The notes: generated from the sequence alone by a model not told the origin. 64,000 bases of DNA from Streptomyces sp. NRRL F-525 (GCF_000716605.1 NZ_JNXE01000027.1:62001-126000), one strand, 5' to 3'. Numbered from the stretch's first letter, positions 1 through 10,930 are shown. Made by a program: numbers and translations.

Positions 1-3000
1 GCGATGGCCGACGGGATCGAACTGCACGCCGTGGACGTCTCGTTGCCGAGCCTGTCCTCGCTCACGGCCTGGCTGAAGGATCCGCACTGGGGCCGGCTGC
101 CGGGGGAGAAGTCGGGCACGGCGGCGGGGAAGAAGCACCATGTCTCCGCCGCCGCGACCGAGGCGCACCGGGGCGCGGGCCGCAAGCCTGGCAAGGGCAA
201 GGGCGAACTCGCCGCGTACCACGCGCACCAGGCGTCCGTGAAGCAGGGGAAGAGCGCCACCGGCAAGGCCGGTTTCAACGCGAGGACGAGCAAGCGGGAC
301 GCGGGCAAGTCCTCGCGGACCGACACGGTGTTCGACAACGCCGACGGGTCCCTCACCAGGCAGTTGTCCACCACACCCGTCAACTACCAGGTCAGCAAGG
401 GCACATGGGCCCCCATCGACGTGGACGTGCGGGCCGGGCCCGACGGGCGGTGGCACGAGAAGGCCAACTCCCTCGACGTCGACTTCGCGGCCAAGGCCGA
501 CGACTCCACGCTCGTCTCCCTCGCCCCTGACGAACAGCACTCCGTCGCCTACGAGTTGAAGGGCGCCCAGGCCGTCAAGGGCACCGCGGACGGCTCGCGC
601 GTGACCTACCCGGGCGTCCTCACCGACACCGATCTCCAGGTCGCCCCCACCGCCACCGGCGTGAAGGAAGCGGTCGTCCTGCACTCCGCGGACGCCGGCA
701 ACTCCTGGACCTTCCCGCTCCACCTCAAGGGACTGACTCCCGCCCAGCAGAAGGACGGCTCGATCCTCCTGCGCGACGCCGCCGGGAAGACCGTAGAGCG
801 CATCCCTCCGTCGTACGCCTATGACTCGAAGGTCGACCAGCGCTCCGGCGACCCGACCACCACCCACGACGTGACCACGGCCCTCGTGCGGGACGGCAGT
901 GGCTACGCGCTGAAGATCACCCTCGACGACGCCTGGCTGAAGGACACGCACCGCGTCTTCCCCGTGACCGTCGACCCGACGGTCACCGACGGCTGGACCA
1001 CCACCTACGCCGAGTCGGGCTCGGACTCGACCGGTGACCACTCCTACGAGCAGACGATCAAGGTCGGTTCGTACGACGCGGGCACGCACGACGCGGTGAG
1101 TTTCATCAACCACTGGGACACCGCCTGGGACTCGAGCGGTCTGACCGTCACCGCGGCGTCCCTGAAGCTGTTCACCACCTGGTCCCCGACCTGCGACCCC
1201 GAGCGTTTCGACGTCGCCCTCGTCACGCAGGCGTGGACGCCCGAGGGTGTCACCACCTACCCCGGGCCGACGCACGGCAGCACCTCCATCGGAGGCGGGA
1301 GCCCGAGCGTGGCGGCGGCCTGTCTGAACAAGGGGGCCGACCGGACCGTCGGTGACTTCACGACCGTCTCCCTGTCGACCTCGGCGATCCAGGGCTGGTT
1401 CAGCGGGACGACGGCCGACTACGGTCTGGCGCTCTACGCGGCTACGACCGACGCCGTGCACTGGAAGCAGTTCGGCTCCTTCAACGACCCCGGATACGGC
1501 CCGGTCCTCTCGGTCACCTACACCGGCAACACCGCCCCCCAGCTGTACGAGCAGTTCCCCGCCGACAACGCGGTCGTCGGCACCACCACCCCCGAACTCA
1601 CCGCCTGGGCGGGCGGCGCCAACTCCTCGGGCAGCGCGGGCAATTACCAGTTCAAGGTCTACGACGCGAACAACGCCCTGGTCGCCGACTCGGGCCTGGT
1701 CTCCACCGGCGACTGGACCGTGCCGGCCGGGAAGCTGGCCTGGGGCAAGAACTACAACTGGGAAGTGCAGGCGTACGACTCGGCGACCGGGCTCTATTCG
1801 CCCGCCGATCCCTACGAGTTGTCCGTCCAGGTACCCCAGCCCGCCGTCACCTCGGAGCTGTCGCAGAACAGCAGTGACCACGGCTTCGACGCGTCCATCG
1901 GCAACTACACGACCTCCGACACGGACGCCTCCATCTCCACCGTCGGCCCGTCCCTCGACGTCGAGCGCGACTACAACTCCCGTGACCCGCGCTGGACCGG
2001 AGCCTTCGGTTCCGGCTGGTCGTCCATCTTCGACGCGCGCGCCACCGAGCAGTACAGCGCCGCCGGGGCCGTCACCAGTGTCAACGTCACCTATCCGGAC
2101 GGCTCACAGGTCGGCTACGGCAAGAACAGCGACGGCACCTTCGCGCCGGGGACCGGCCGCTGGGCCACCTTCGCCACGGTCAGCGGCGGCTACAAGCTGA
2201 CCGACAAGGACGACACGGTCTACACCTTCACCACACTGCTGACGACGGGCAACTACGGACTCACGTCCGTCACGGACGCCAACGGGCGTTCCATCACGCT
2301 CACCTGGACCGGCGGACACGTCACGAAGATGAAGTCCGGCGTCTCCACCCGCGCCCTGAACCTCACCTGGTCCACACCCACCGGCGCCCTCGCCGCGCAC
2401 GTCGCGACCGTCACCACCGACCCGGTCACCGTCGGCGACTCGACGACCGCACTGACCTGGAACTACGGTTACACCGGCGACCAGTTGACCACCGTGTGCG
2501 CGCCGTCGTCGACGACGAAGTGCACGGCATACGGCTACACGACCGGCTCGCAGTACCAGAACGCCTCCCTCGACCTCGACCCGAGCGCGGCCTGGCCGCT
2601 CACGGAGAGCTCCGGCACCACCGCCAAGGACGCGGTCCTCGCCAACGAGGGCACCAAGAACGCCACGTACGAGAACGTGACGCTCGGCGCGGCCGGCCCG
2701 CTCGTCGGCTCCTCCTCCACCGCGGCCACCTTCAACGGCTCCACCTCCGACGTCGCGCTGCCGAAGAACACCGGCAACGACACCGACTCGGGCGCGCTGT
2801 CCCTGTGGTTCAAGACCTCGGGCGGAGCGGGCGTGCTCTACTCGTACGCCTCCCAGCCGATCGGCTCGGTGAAGGCGGCCGGCTTCTACACGCCGTCGGT
2901 CTACGTCGGCTCCGACGGCAAGCTGAACGCCGAGTTCTGGTACAGCGGCGGCATCAACCCGATCGTGTCCTCGGCGTCGGTGGCCGACGGCAAGTGGCAC

Positions 3001-6000
3001 CACGTGGTGCTGAGCGCGGCGGGCAACTCGCAGACGCTGTTCCTGGACAACACGAAGGTCGGCTCGCGCACCGGCACCGTCTCCATCAAGAGCGCGGTGG
3101 CCTTCGGCAAGAACCAGGCCTTCAACTACCTCGGTACCGGCTTCCTCGGCGGCAGTTGGCCCGACGAGCCCAACAGCACCACCGACGGCACCGGGACCGC
3201 GACCTACTTCAACGGCTCGATCGCCGACGCCGCCTGGTACGGACGGCCGTTGGTCGCCGCCGACGTCAACTCCCTCTACCAGTACGGCACTCACTCCTCC
3301 AGCCTGCTCACCTCGGTCAAGCGCCCGTCCGGCAAGTCCTTCGCCACGATGACGTACGACCCGGCGACCACGACCCTGACGCAGCTCACCGACGAGAACG
3401 GCGGTGTCTGGAAGCTCGCCGCGCCCACGGTCGCCGGCTCCAGCCAGACCTACCGCGGCGCGGTGCTCGGCGGCGGGCCCGCGGGCTACTACCGGCTCGG
3501 CGAGGCGGCCGGCGCGGCCGCGGCCCTCAACGAGGTGCACGGCGGCAACGGCACGTACAGCGGGGTGACACTCGGCGCGACCGGCCCGTTCAGCGACTCC
3601 AAGGCCGCGACCTTCGACGGCAGCGCCTCCTACGTCGAACTGCCGACCTCCGTGCAGTTCGGCACCAGTGACCGCAGCCTCGAACTCTGGTTCAAGACCG
3701 CCACCAAGGGCGTCATCGTCGGCGCCCAGTCGGCGGCGATCTCCGGGGCGACCACCGTGTCCGGCACCTATGCGCCGCTGCTGTACGTCGGCAGCGACAA
3801 CAAACTGCACGGGCACTACTACTCGGGCAGCGGCTCCGCCGCGACGGCGTTCGGCTCGACCGGCACCGTCACCGACAACACCTGGCACCACGTGGCCCTC
3901 ACGGCCTCCGGCGCCACCCAGACCCTGTACCTGGACGGCGTCCAGCAGTCCAGCTACTCCGGCACCCCGGCCGACCAGACCTACAACCACCTCTACCTCG
4001 GCGCCGGTTTCTCCAAGAGCTGGCTCGACTCCCCGGCGGACGTCAGCCACTTCACCGGTTCGATCGCCGACGTGGCCTTCTACCACTCGGCGCTCAGCGC
4101 GGCCGACGTCGCCGCACACGTCGAGGCGGCGAAGAACTCCAGCGGACTGCTCCCGGTCGAGACGGTCAAGGTGACCTCGCCGACGACCTCCACGCTGACG
4201 TACACCTACGACGTCACCAACGGCAACCGCGCCCTGACCGAGACCGACGGCCTCGGCAACAAGACGAGCTTCGGGTACGACACGGCCGGTTTCGAGCACA
4301 CGGTCACCGACCCCAACGGCGCCGTCAGCACCACCGGTCACGACGTCCGCGGCAACATCGTCTCGTCCACGTCCTGCCAGGACCAGGTCGCCAACAAGTG
4401 CGACACCGAGTACTACACGTACTACCCGGACGACACGACCGCCCAGCTGACCACCGCCGACCCGCGCAACGACCAGCTGCTGACCGAGCGCGACGGCCGT
4501 TCGGCGTCCGCGACGGACACCACGTACCTGACGTCGTACGCCTACGACTCGGCGGGCAACCAGACCACCGTCACCGGCCCGGCCGTCCCCGGCTTCCCGG
4601 CCGGCCGCGCGACGACCACCGTCTACAGCGACGGCACCAGCACCTACCCGTCCGCCGACGGCGGCATCGTGCCCAAGGGCCTGCCGGTGAAGACGGTCAG
4701 CCCCGGCGGCGCGGTCAACTCGGTGTCGTACCTCGCGAACGGCGACGTCGACTCCACCACGGACGCCATCGGCCTGGTCACGTCGTACACCTATGACGGC
4801 GTGGGCCAGGTGCTCAGCCAGAAGGTCGTCTCCGACACCTACCCCGACGGCCTGACCACGAGCTACGAGTACGACAAGAACGGCCAGGTGGTCACCGAGC
4901 GCGACCCGAAGATCTCCGACCGCGCGCAGGGCACCGACCACGCCGCCGTCTCCAGCACGGTCTACGACGACGACGGCGACGTCCTCTCCCAGACCGTCGC
5001 CGACGCGCAGGGCGGCGACTCCCCGCGCACCGAGACCCAGACCTACGACGCCTACGACCGCCTGGCGACCGAGTCCGACGCCAACGTCGCGGCCGGCACG
5101 TCGTACGGCAACACGACGACGTACACGTACGACACCTCCGGCAACAAGACCAAGGAGGTGACGAGCGCCGGCAACGAGACCGACTACACGTACGACGACA
5201 ACGGCAACCTGCTCACGCAGTCCCTGATGTACACCGGCGACCCCGTCAGCCCGCAGACCGCGACCAAGCTGGTGGAGTCCTCGCGGGCCTACGACCCGGC
5301 CGACCGGCTGGCGTCGATCACGGACGCGATGGGCAACAAGACGTCGTACACCTACACCGACGACGGCCTCACCGCGACGGTGAAGAAGACCAGCTCCGAC
5401 GGCACCGGCACGTACGTCCTGGAGTCGGACACCTACGACGCGGCCGGCAACCTGCTCAGCCAGGCGACCGACAACGGCGAGAACGTCACCCAGTACACGG
5501 TCGACGCCTCCGACCGCACGACGTCGACGACCGTCGACCCGACCGGTGTCGACCGGGTGTCGACCGTTTCGTACACCCCGGACGACCAGGTTGCGTCGGA
5601 GAACGATCACGACGCGACCGGTTACGACCACACCACCACCGACTCGTACGACGACATGGGCAACCTGCTCAGCGAGACGCTGTACGGCGACTCCTCGGGG
5701 CACCCGGCGGGCTGGTGGAAGCTGAACCAGACGTCCGGCAGATCCGTCACCGACGCGTCCGGCACCGGCAACACCGCCACCGCCGGACCGGGCGTGACCT
5801 GGTCGGACGACGCCGCCCAGTTCAGCGGCGACACCTCAGGCAACGGCGACATCATCGCCACCAACGGCCCGGTCCTGGACACCAGTTCCTCCTACACCGT
5901 CTCGGCGTGGGTGAAGCTGTCGGACACCTCGACGTTCCGCACCTTCGTCGCGCAGGGCGGCACCAACCGCTCGTCCTTCTACCTCCAGTACTCCTCCAGT

Positions 6001-9000
6001 CAGGGCGTCTACCGCCTGATCTCACCCAGCACGGACTCCTCCGGCACCCCGTCGGCGTACTACAACGCCTACGCCTCCAGCGCCCCGGCGCTGAACACCT
6101 GGACCCAGCTGGTCGGCGTCTTCGACGCGTCGACCGGCACCATGAACCTGTACGTCAACGGCACGCTCGCGGGCACCGCGAGCAACCCGGCCCCGTGGAC
6201 CGGCTCCGGCCCGCTGTCCATCGGTGGCGCGAAGACCGCCTCGGGCGCCGTCAGCAACGCGGTGAACGGCGCGGCCGGCAACGTCCAGACCTACCAGCGG
6301 GCGCTGTCGGCGAGCGAGATCAACTCCCTTTACAGCAAGGGCCGTTCGGGCGGCACGGTCGGCTCGTCGGACCAGCAGACCACCAAGTACACGTACGACA
6401 GGCGCGGCCTGCCCACATCCATGACGGACCCCGAGCAGCACACCACCACCTACGAGTACGACCAGGCCGGCAACCTCGCGCTCACCACCGCGCCGACGGT
6501 CCAGGCGGAGCCGGACGGCACCCCCGCGAGCGCCGCGCCCGTCAACCCGGTCACCGCCAGCGGCTTCAACACCTTCGGCGAGGCCGTCGCGGAGAAGGAC
6601 CCGCTCGGCCAGGTCACCACCACGGCCTACGACGCCGTCGGCAACAAGGTCAGCGAGACCCTCCCGTCGTACACCCCGGCCGGAGCCTCGACTCCCAACG
6701 CGGGCACGACGGTCTGGACGTACGACAGCGAGGGCAACCAGACCGGCGAGACCACGCCCGGCGGCAGGACCACGTCGTACCTCTACGACCAGCTGGGCGA
6801 CCTGGCCCAGATCACCGAGCCCGACGGCACCAAGACCCACGCCACCTACGACGCGGACGGCGAGCAGCGCACCGCGACGGACGGCACCGGCGCCCAGACC
6901 CAGGCGACCTACGACTACCTGGGCCGCCAGGCCACCTCGACGACCCTGGAGCGCTACCCGTCGACGCGCACGCTGACGACGCAGTACCTCTACGACGTCA
7001 CCAGCGGCAACCCCTACGGCGCGCACGTCTCCTCGGTGAAGTCGCCCGGCAACGTGAGCACGTCGTACGCCTACAACCGCGCGGGTGACGTCACCTCGAC
7101 GACGGACGGCGCGGGCAACTCCACCGCCTACGCCTACGACTTCGACGACAACAACACCAAGACCACGCTGGCGGACGGCAGTTACACGGTCACCGACTAC
7201 AACGTCGACGACGACCCGACGGCCACCCGCAGCTACGACGCCAACGGCACGCTCCTGTACGGCACTTCGCAGCAGTACGACGGCAACGGCAACCTGACCG
7301 CCGCCACCGACGCCAACCAGCACACCACCCGCTGGACCTACGACGCGGCGGGCACGATCACCCAGCAGGTGGAGCCGGTCGACGCGACGACGTCGATCAC
7401 CACGTCGTTCGGCTACGACGCGGCGGGCAACCGCACCCGCTTCACCGACGGCCGCGGCAACTCCTGGCGCTACGGCTACACCCCGTGGGGCCAGCAGGAG
7501 AAGGTGATCGAGCCGACGACGTCCCAGTACACCTCGGCCGCCGACTCGACGACGACCTTCGCCTACGACCCGGACGGCAACGTCACCTCGGCCACCGCAC
7601 CCGGCGGCACGTCGACGTCGATGACGTACGACGACAACGACCAGCTCAAGACGATGACGGGCTCGGGCGCGGAGGCGGCGAGCGCGAAGCACAGCTTCTC
7701 CTACGACGCGGACGGCCGGGTGACGTCGGCGGACACGGACACGGCCGGCACGGCGGGCGCCGTCGACTACCAGGCGTCCACGCACGACGCGTTCACGTAC
7801 GACGACCGCGGTGACGTGCTGTCGGCCTCGGGTTCGGCGGGTTCGTCGAGCTTCACCTACAACGACGACGGCTCGATGCTGAGCCGCGCGGACGCGGCGG
7901 GCACCCAGTCGTACGGCTACGACACGGCGGGCCGGCTGTCCACGCTGGACGACGCGGCGAGCGGCACCCATCTCTCGTACACGTACGACCAGTTGAACGA
8001 CCTGAAGACGATCAAGTACGGCAGTACGGGCCAGACCCGCACGTTCACGTACAACAGCGCGCACGAGTTGTCGAACGACGTCCTGGTCCAGGGCGCGTCG
8101 ACGCTGTCGAGCTTCGCCTACGGCTACGACAACAACGGCAACCTGACGTCGAAGACGACGGCGGGGGTGACGGGCGCGGCGGCGAACACGTACGCCTACG
8201 ACTGGTCGGACCGCCTGACGTCCTGGAACAACGGCACGACCACGACGGCGTACCAGTACGACGCCTCGGGCAACCGGGTACGGGTCGGCTCGGACGTGTA
8301 CACGTACGACGCCCGCGACCAGCTGACGTCGGACGGCACGAACTCCTACGCGTACTCGGCGCGCGGCACGATGACGTCGGAGTCGTCGACGGCGAACGGC
8401 ACGGCGGCGTTCAGGACGGACGCGTTCGGCGGCCAGATCGTGGCGGGCGAGCAGTCGTACACGCTGGACGCGCTGGGCCGCAACATCACGGACACGGACA
8501 CGGCGGCGTCCTCGACCCGTGCGTTCGCCTACTCGGGCGCGGACAACACGATCGCGACGGACGGGGACGCGTCGTACACCTACGACCCGGGCGGCGGCCT
8601 GGTCGGAATCAAACAGACGGGCTCCTCAACCGGGGCACTGGCTCTGACGGACCTGCACGACGACGTGGTGGGGACATTCGCGTCCGGCGCGACCTCGTTG
8701 TCGGGCTCGGCGACGTACGACCCGCTGGGCAAGGTCACGGCGGTGCTGACGCTGATCGGCCACCTGGGCTTCCAGTCGGGCTGGACGGAACCGGGCACGG
8801 GCGACGTCGGCACGGCCTCACGCTGGTACAACCCGGACACGGGCGAGTTCCTGAACAAGGACAGCGTCTCGCTGGACGCGACGCCGGACTCGGTGGCGGC
8901 GAACCCCTTCGCCTACGTCGACGACAACCCGATGGTGGGCACGGACCAGTCCGGACACTGCTCCATGTGGAGCTTCTCGTGCGACGTGAAGAAGGCCAAG

Positions 9001-10923
9001 CACGCGGTCAAGAAGGTCAAGCACGCGGCGAAGGCCGTCTACCACGCGGCCAAGCACGTGGCCAAGAAGGTCGTCCACGCCGTGAAGCACGCGGCCAAGA
9101 AGGTCGTCCACAAGGTGAAGGACGTCTACCGCGCGACGGTGCGGGTGACGCGGCGGGTCTACCACTACACGGTCAGACACGTGAAACGCGTGTACCACGC
9201 GGCAGTTCACGCGGTGCATACGGCGTACCACAAGGTGTCGAAGGCGGCGCACCGAGTCGTCCACACGGTGAAGAAGGCGGCCCACAAGGTCGCCCACGCG
9301 GTGAAGAAGGCGGCGAAGGCGGTCGCGCATGCGACGCGGACGGCGTACCACGCGACGGTGAAGGCGGTGAAGACCACCGCGAAGTTCGTCAAGAACCACG
9401 CGGCGGCGATCACGTCGATCGTGGTCTCCACGGCGGTCTTCGCGGGCTGCGAGGCGGCGACGTGGGGCGTGGGCACGATCGGCTGCGCCGCTCTGGCGGG
9501 TGCGGCGGGTTCGCTGGTCGAGCAGGGCTTCAAGTGCGCGGAGAACGGCGGCGGGGACTGCAGCGCGGGCGCGTTCGCGGGCTCGGCGGTCGAGGGCGCG
9601 GTGAGCGGGGCGCTGGGCGGAGCCCTGGGTTCCCTGGGCGGAAAGCTCCTCGCCAAGGCGGCACCGAAGGCGATGGAGGTCGTCGGGGGGCTGTTCGGCA
9701 AGGGGGCGAGTGAAGCCGGGGAGGCCGGGGCGGCGGATGCCACGGATGAGGCGGCTTCGGCGGCGGAGAGTGAGGGGGCGGGGACGAAGTCTCAGTCCCG
9801 GTCAGGTACTTGTGAGTTCCACAGCTTCACTGGGGCGACGCGAGTGCTGATGGCCGACGGAGCGACCAAGGCGATCGACCAGGTGAAGGTGGGGGACACG
9901 ATCGCCAACTCAGTGCCTGGGGTTGCGGGCACGGAGGCGCACAAGGTCACCGCGGTGATCGTGACGCACACGGACCACGACTTCGTGGATTTGACGATCA
10001 AGGCGACGGCCAAGTCCGCAGCCCAGCAGGCAACCAAGCAACCGGTCGAGCAGTCGGTGAAGAAGGCTGGCGCGAAGGCCCTGGCCAAGAAGGTCGCCCG
10101 CAAGGCGGCGTTCGGCCTGGCGGCCTCGGCGGCGGTACTGGGCGCGCTGGGCGCGAGCCACGGCCAGGGCGCCGATCAGGAGCCGGGGACCAGGACAGTC
10201 GCGGCAGTTTCCTCGGCGACACCCGGTCAGAGCTCCAAGACTGCCGAGGGCGCGCACCTGACGACGACCTACCACCACCCGTTCTACGACGAGACCCAGT
10301 CGGCCTTTGTTGACGCCAAGGACCTGAAGGCCGACGACGTCCTCCAGACTCCGACCGGGACGGCCGAAGTCACTGGGGTTCGGCTGTATCGCGCGAACAC
10401 CACTACCTACGACCTGACCATCGGCAGCCTGCACACCTACTATGTTCAGGCTGGTAGCACGCCGCTCCTCGTCCACAACTGCGATGTAGCAACCGAAGAC
10501 GACGCACGTTTGGCCATGGACCGGGCTGAAGAGCTCCAGTCAGGGAGGAATGACTATTGGAAGGCCAATGAGAGAGGAACGACGGCAGTTATTGGAGTAT
10601 GGAACTCGCTTGAAAAGAAGCTGACGATGCGAATCGGCATCAATGGCTCTGGTGCTATGCCGGAAAACTTCGCTCTGCGCGAGGGTGAGGAATTCGTTCA
10701 GGCGGCGGGACATGCTGAAGAGGGAATTCTAAACAATCTCAAAGAGCATGAACATGCGATCTTCGGTGCTGCCTCTAGAAACTTCTGCAACGACACGTGC
10801 CATCCGATGATTCTCGATCCAGAAAATCTGAACGTCAATACGGTAGAAATTGGCGGCAAGGGAATTCGAGGGCACCAAGCTCAAAACTCACCTTATACGC
10901 TCTTCTGGTCACCGAAGGGGTGA
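1..10923 (+). CDS. RHS/YD-repeat polymorphic toxin with Hint and deaminase-like tip (5' partial)
   Basis: A giant secreted-type RHS protein. The frame is open at base 1; the first ATG is at 4 and no signal peptide follows, so the true start is probably upstream. Counting from that ATG (3639 residues): Lys/Gly-rich N-terminus; a DNRLRE-like beta domain (about 320-505); an Fn3-like segment; three LamG/concanavalin-like domains (about 855-1096, 1157-1378, 1903-2113) between dozens of YD repeats (patterns like YDAAGNLL, YTYD); an RHS core end (RWYNPDTGEFLNKDSV, near 2940); an extraordinary His/Lys-rich stretch (about 2994-3133); a hydrophobic Gly/Ala segment; a pretoxin Hint domain (Cys3270 to the motif LLVHNC, Asn3492-Cys3493); then a tip of about 146 residues. 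The tip has His3570-Ala-Glu3572 and Cys3595-x3-Cys3599, the zinc and catalytic signature of deaminase-fold toxins. Expected role: the shell encapsulates the toxin, Hint releases it, and the tip modifies a nucleotide or nucleic acid in a target cell. The target is not predictable here. Confidence 0.9.
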   Translation, partial: AMADGIELHAVDVSLPSLSSLTAWLKDPHWGRLPGEKSGTAAGKKHHVSAAATEAHRGAGRKPGKGKGELAAYHAHQASVKQGKSATGKAGFNARTSKRDAGKSSRTDTVFDNADGSLTRQLSTTPVNYQVSKGTWAPIDVDVRAGPDGRWHEKANSLDVDFAAKADDSTLVSLAPDEQHSVAYELKGAQAVKGTADGSRVTYPGVLTDTDLQVAPTATGVKEAVVLHSADAGNSWTFPLHLKGLTPAQQKDGSILLRDAAGKTVERIPPSYAYDSKVDQRSGDPTTTHDVTTALVRDGSGYALKITLDDAWLKDTHRVFPVTVDPTVTDGWTTTYAESGSDSTGDHSYEQTIKVGSYDAGTHDAVSFINHWDTAWDSSGLTVTAASLKLFTTWSPTCDPERFDVALVTQAWTPEGVTTYPGPTHGSTSIGGGSPSVAAACLNKGADRTVGDFTTVSLSTSAIQGWFSGTTADYGLALYAATTDAVHWKQFGSFNDPGYGPVLSVTYTGNTAPQLYEQFPADNAVVGTTTPELTAWAGGANSSGSAGNYQFKVYDANNALVADSGLVSTGDWTVPAGKLAWGKNYNWEVQAYDSATGLYSPADPYELSVQVPQPAVTSELSQNSSDHGFDASIGNYTTSDTDASISTVGPSLDVERDYNSRDPRWTGAFGSGWSSIFDARATEQYSAAGAVTSVNVTYPDGSQVGYGKNSDGTFAPGTGRWATFATVSGGYKLTDKDDTVYTFTTLLTTGNYGLTSVTDANGRSITLTWTGGHVTKMKSGVSTRALNLTWSTPTGALAAHVATVTTDPVTVGDSTTALTWNYGYTGDQLTTVCAPSSTTKCTAYGYTTGSQYQNASLDLDPSAAWPLTESSGTTAKDAVLANEGTKNATYENVTLGAAGPLVGSSSTAATFNGSTSDVALPKNTGNDTDSGALSLWFKTSGGAGVLYSYASQPIGSVKAAGFYTPSVYVGSDGKLNAEFWYSGGINPIVSSASVADGKWHHVVLSAAGNSQTLFLDNTKVGSRTGTVSIKSAVAFGKNQAFNYLGTGFLGGSWPDEPNSTTDGTGTATYFNGSIADAAWYGRPLVAADVNSLYQYGTHSSSLLTSVKRPSGKSFATMTYDPATTTLTQLTDENGGVWKLAAPTVAGSSQTYRGAVLGGGPAGYYRLGEAAGAAAALNEVHGGNGTYSGVTLGATGPFSDSKAATFDGSASYVELPTSVQFGTSDRSLELWFKTATKGVIVGAQSAAISGATTVSGTYAPLLYVGSDNKLHGHYYSGSGSAATAFGSTGTVTDNTWHHVALTASGATQTLYLDGVQQSSYSGTPADQTYNHLYLGAGFSKSWLDSPADVSHFTGSIADVAFYHSALSAADVAAHVEAAKNSSGLLPVETVKVTSPTTSTLTYTYDVTNGNRALTETDGLGNKTSFGYDTAGFEHTVTDPNGAVSTTGHDVRGNIVSSTSCQDQVANKCDTEYYTYYPDDTTAQLTTADPRNDQLLTERDGRSASATDTTYLTSYAYDSAGNQTTVTGPAVPGFPAGRATTTVYSDGTSTYPSADGGIVPKGLPVKTVSPGGAVNSVSYLANGDVDSTTDAIGLVTSYTYDGVGQVLSQKVVSDTYPDGLTTSYEYDKNGQVVTERDPKISDRAQGTDHAAVSSTVYDDDGDVLSQTVADAQGGDSPRTETQTYDAYDRLATESDANVAAGTSYGNTTTYTYDTSGNKTKEVTSAGNETDYTYDDNGNLLTQSLMYTGDPVSPQTATKLVESSRAYDPADRLASITDAMGNKTSYTYTDDGLTATVKKTSSDGTGTYVLESDTYDAAGNLLSQATDNGENVTQYTVDASDRTTSTTVDPTGVDRVSTVSYTPDDQVASENDHDATGYDHTTTDSYDDMGNLLSETLYGDSSGHPAGWWKLNQTSGRSVTDASGTGNTATAGPGVTWSDDAAQFSGDTSGNGDIIATNGPVLDTSSSYTVSAWVKLSDTSTFRTFVAQGGTNRSSFYLQYSSSQGVYRLISPSTDSSGTPSAYYNAYASSAPALNTWTQLVGVFDASTGTMNLYVNGTLAGTASNPAPWTGSGPLSIGGAKTASGAVSNAVNGAAGNVQTYQRALSASEINSLYSKGRSGGTVGSSDQQTTKYTYDRRGLPTSMTDPEQHTTTYEYDQAGNLALTTAPTVQAEPDGTPASAAPVNPVTASGFNTFGEAVAEKDPLGQVTTTAYDAVGNKVSETLPSYTPAGASTPNAGTTVWTYDSEGNQTGETTPGGRTTSYLYDQLGDLAQITEPDGTKTHATYDADGEQRTATDGTGAQTQATYDYLGRQATSTTLERYPSTRTLTTQYLYDVTSGNPYGAHVSSVKSPGNVSTSYAYNRAGDVTSTTDGAGNSTAYAYDFDDNNTKTTLADGSYTVTDYNVDDDPTATRSYDANGTLLYGTSQQYDGNGNLTAATDANQHTTRWTYDAAGTITQQVEPVDATTSITTSFGYDAAGNRTRFTDGRGNSWRYGYTPWGQQEKVIEPTTSQYTSAADSTTTFAYDPDGNVTSATAPGGTSTSMTYDDNDQLKTMTGSGAEAASAKHSFSYDADGRVTSADTDTAGTAGAVDYQASTHDAFTYDDRGDVLSASGSAGSSSFTYNDDGSMLSRADAAGTQSYGYDTAGRLSTLDDAASGTHLSYTYDQLNDLKTIKYGSTGQTRTFTYNSAHELSNDVLVQGASTLSSFAYGYDNNGNLTSKTTAGVTGAAANTYAYDWSDRLTSWNNGTTTTAYQYDASGNRVRVGSDVYTYDARDQLTSDGTNSYAYSARGTMTSESSTANGTAAFRTDAFGGQIVAGEQSYTLDALGRNITDTDTAASSTRAFAYSGADNTIATDGDASYTYDPGGGLVGIKQTGSSTGALALTDLHDDVVGTFASGATSLSGSATYDPLGKVTAVLTLIGHLGFQSGWTEPGTGDVGTASRWYNPDTGEFLNKDSVSLDATPDSVAANPFAYVDDNPMVGTDQSGHCSMWSFSCDVKKAKHAVKKVKHAAKAVYHAAKHVAKKVVHAVKHAAKKVVHKVKDVYRATVRVTRRVYHYTVRHVKRVYHAAVHAVHTAYHKVSKAAHRVVHTVKKAAHKVAHAVKKAAKAVAHATRTAYHATVKAVKTTAKFVKNHAAAITSIVVSTAVFAGCEAATWGVGTIGCAALAGAAGSLVEQGFKCAENGGGDCSAGAFAGSAVEGAVSGALGGALGSLGGKLLAKAAPKAMEVVGGLFGKGASEAGEAGAADATDEAASAAESEGAGTKSQSRSGTCEFHSFTGATRVLMADGATKAIDQVKVGDTIANSVPGVAGTEAHKVTAVIVTHTDHDFVDLTIKATAKSAAQQATKQPVEQSVKKAGAKALAKKVARKAAFGLAASAAVLGALGASHGQGADQEPGTRTVAAVSSATPGQSSKTAEGAHLTTTYHHPFYDETQSAFVDAKDLKADDVLQTPTGTAEVTGVRLYRANTTTYDLTIGSLHTYYVQAGSTPLLVHNCDVATEDDARLAMDRAEELQSGRNDYWKANERGTTAVIGVWNSLEKKLTMRIGINGSGAMPENFALREGEEFVQAAGHAEEGILNNLKEHEHAIFGAASRNFCNDTCHPMILDPENLNVNTVEIGGKGIRGHQAQNSPYTLFWSPKG

Positions 10924-10930
10924 ATTATCT

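Noticed and set aside
2104..5703. Very long minus-strand open frame (1199 codons) opposite the RHS gene
   Set aside because: Val/Gly/Arg-rich mirror of a GC-biased coding strand, typical antisense artefact; no start site or domain.
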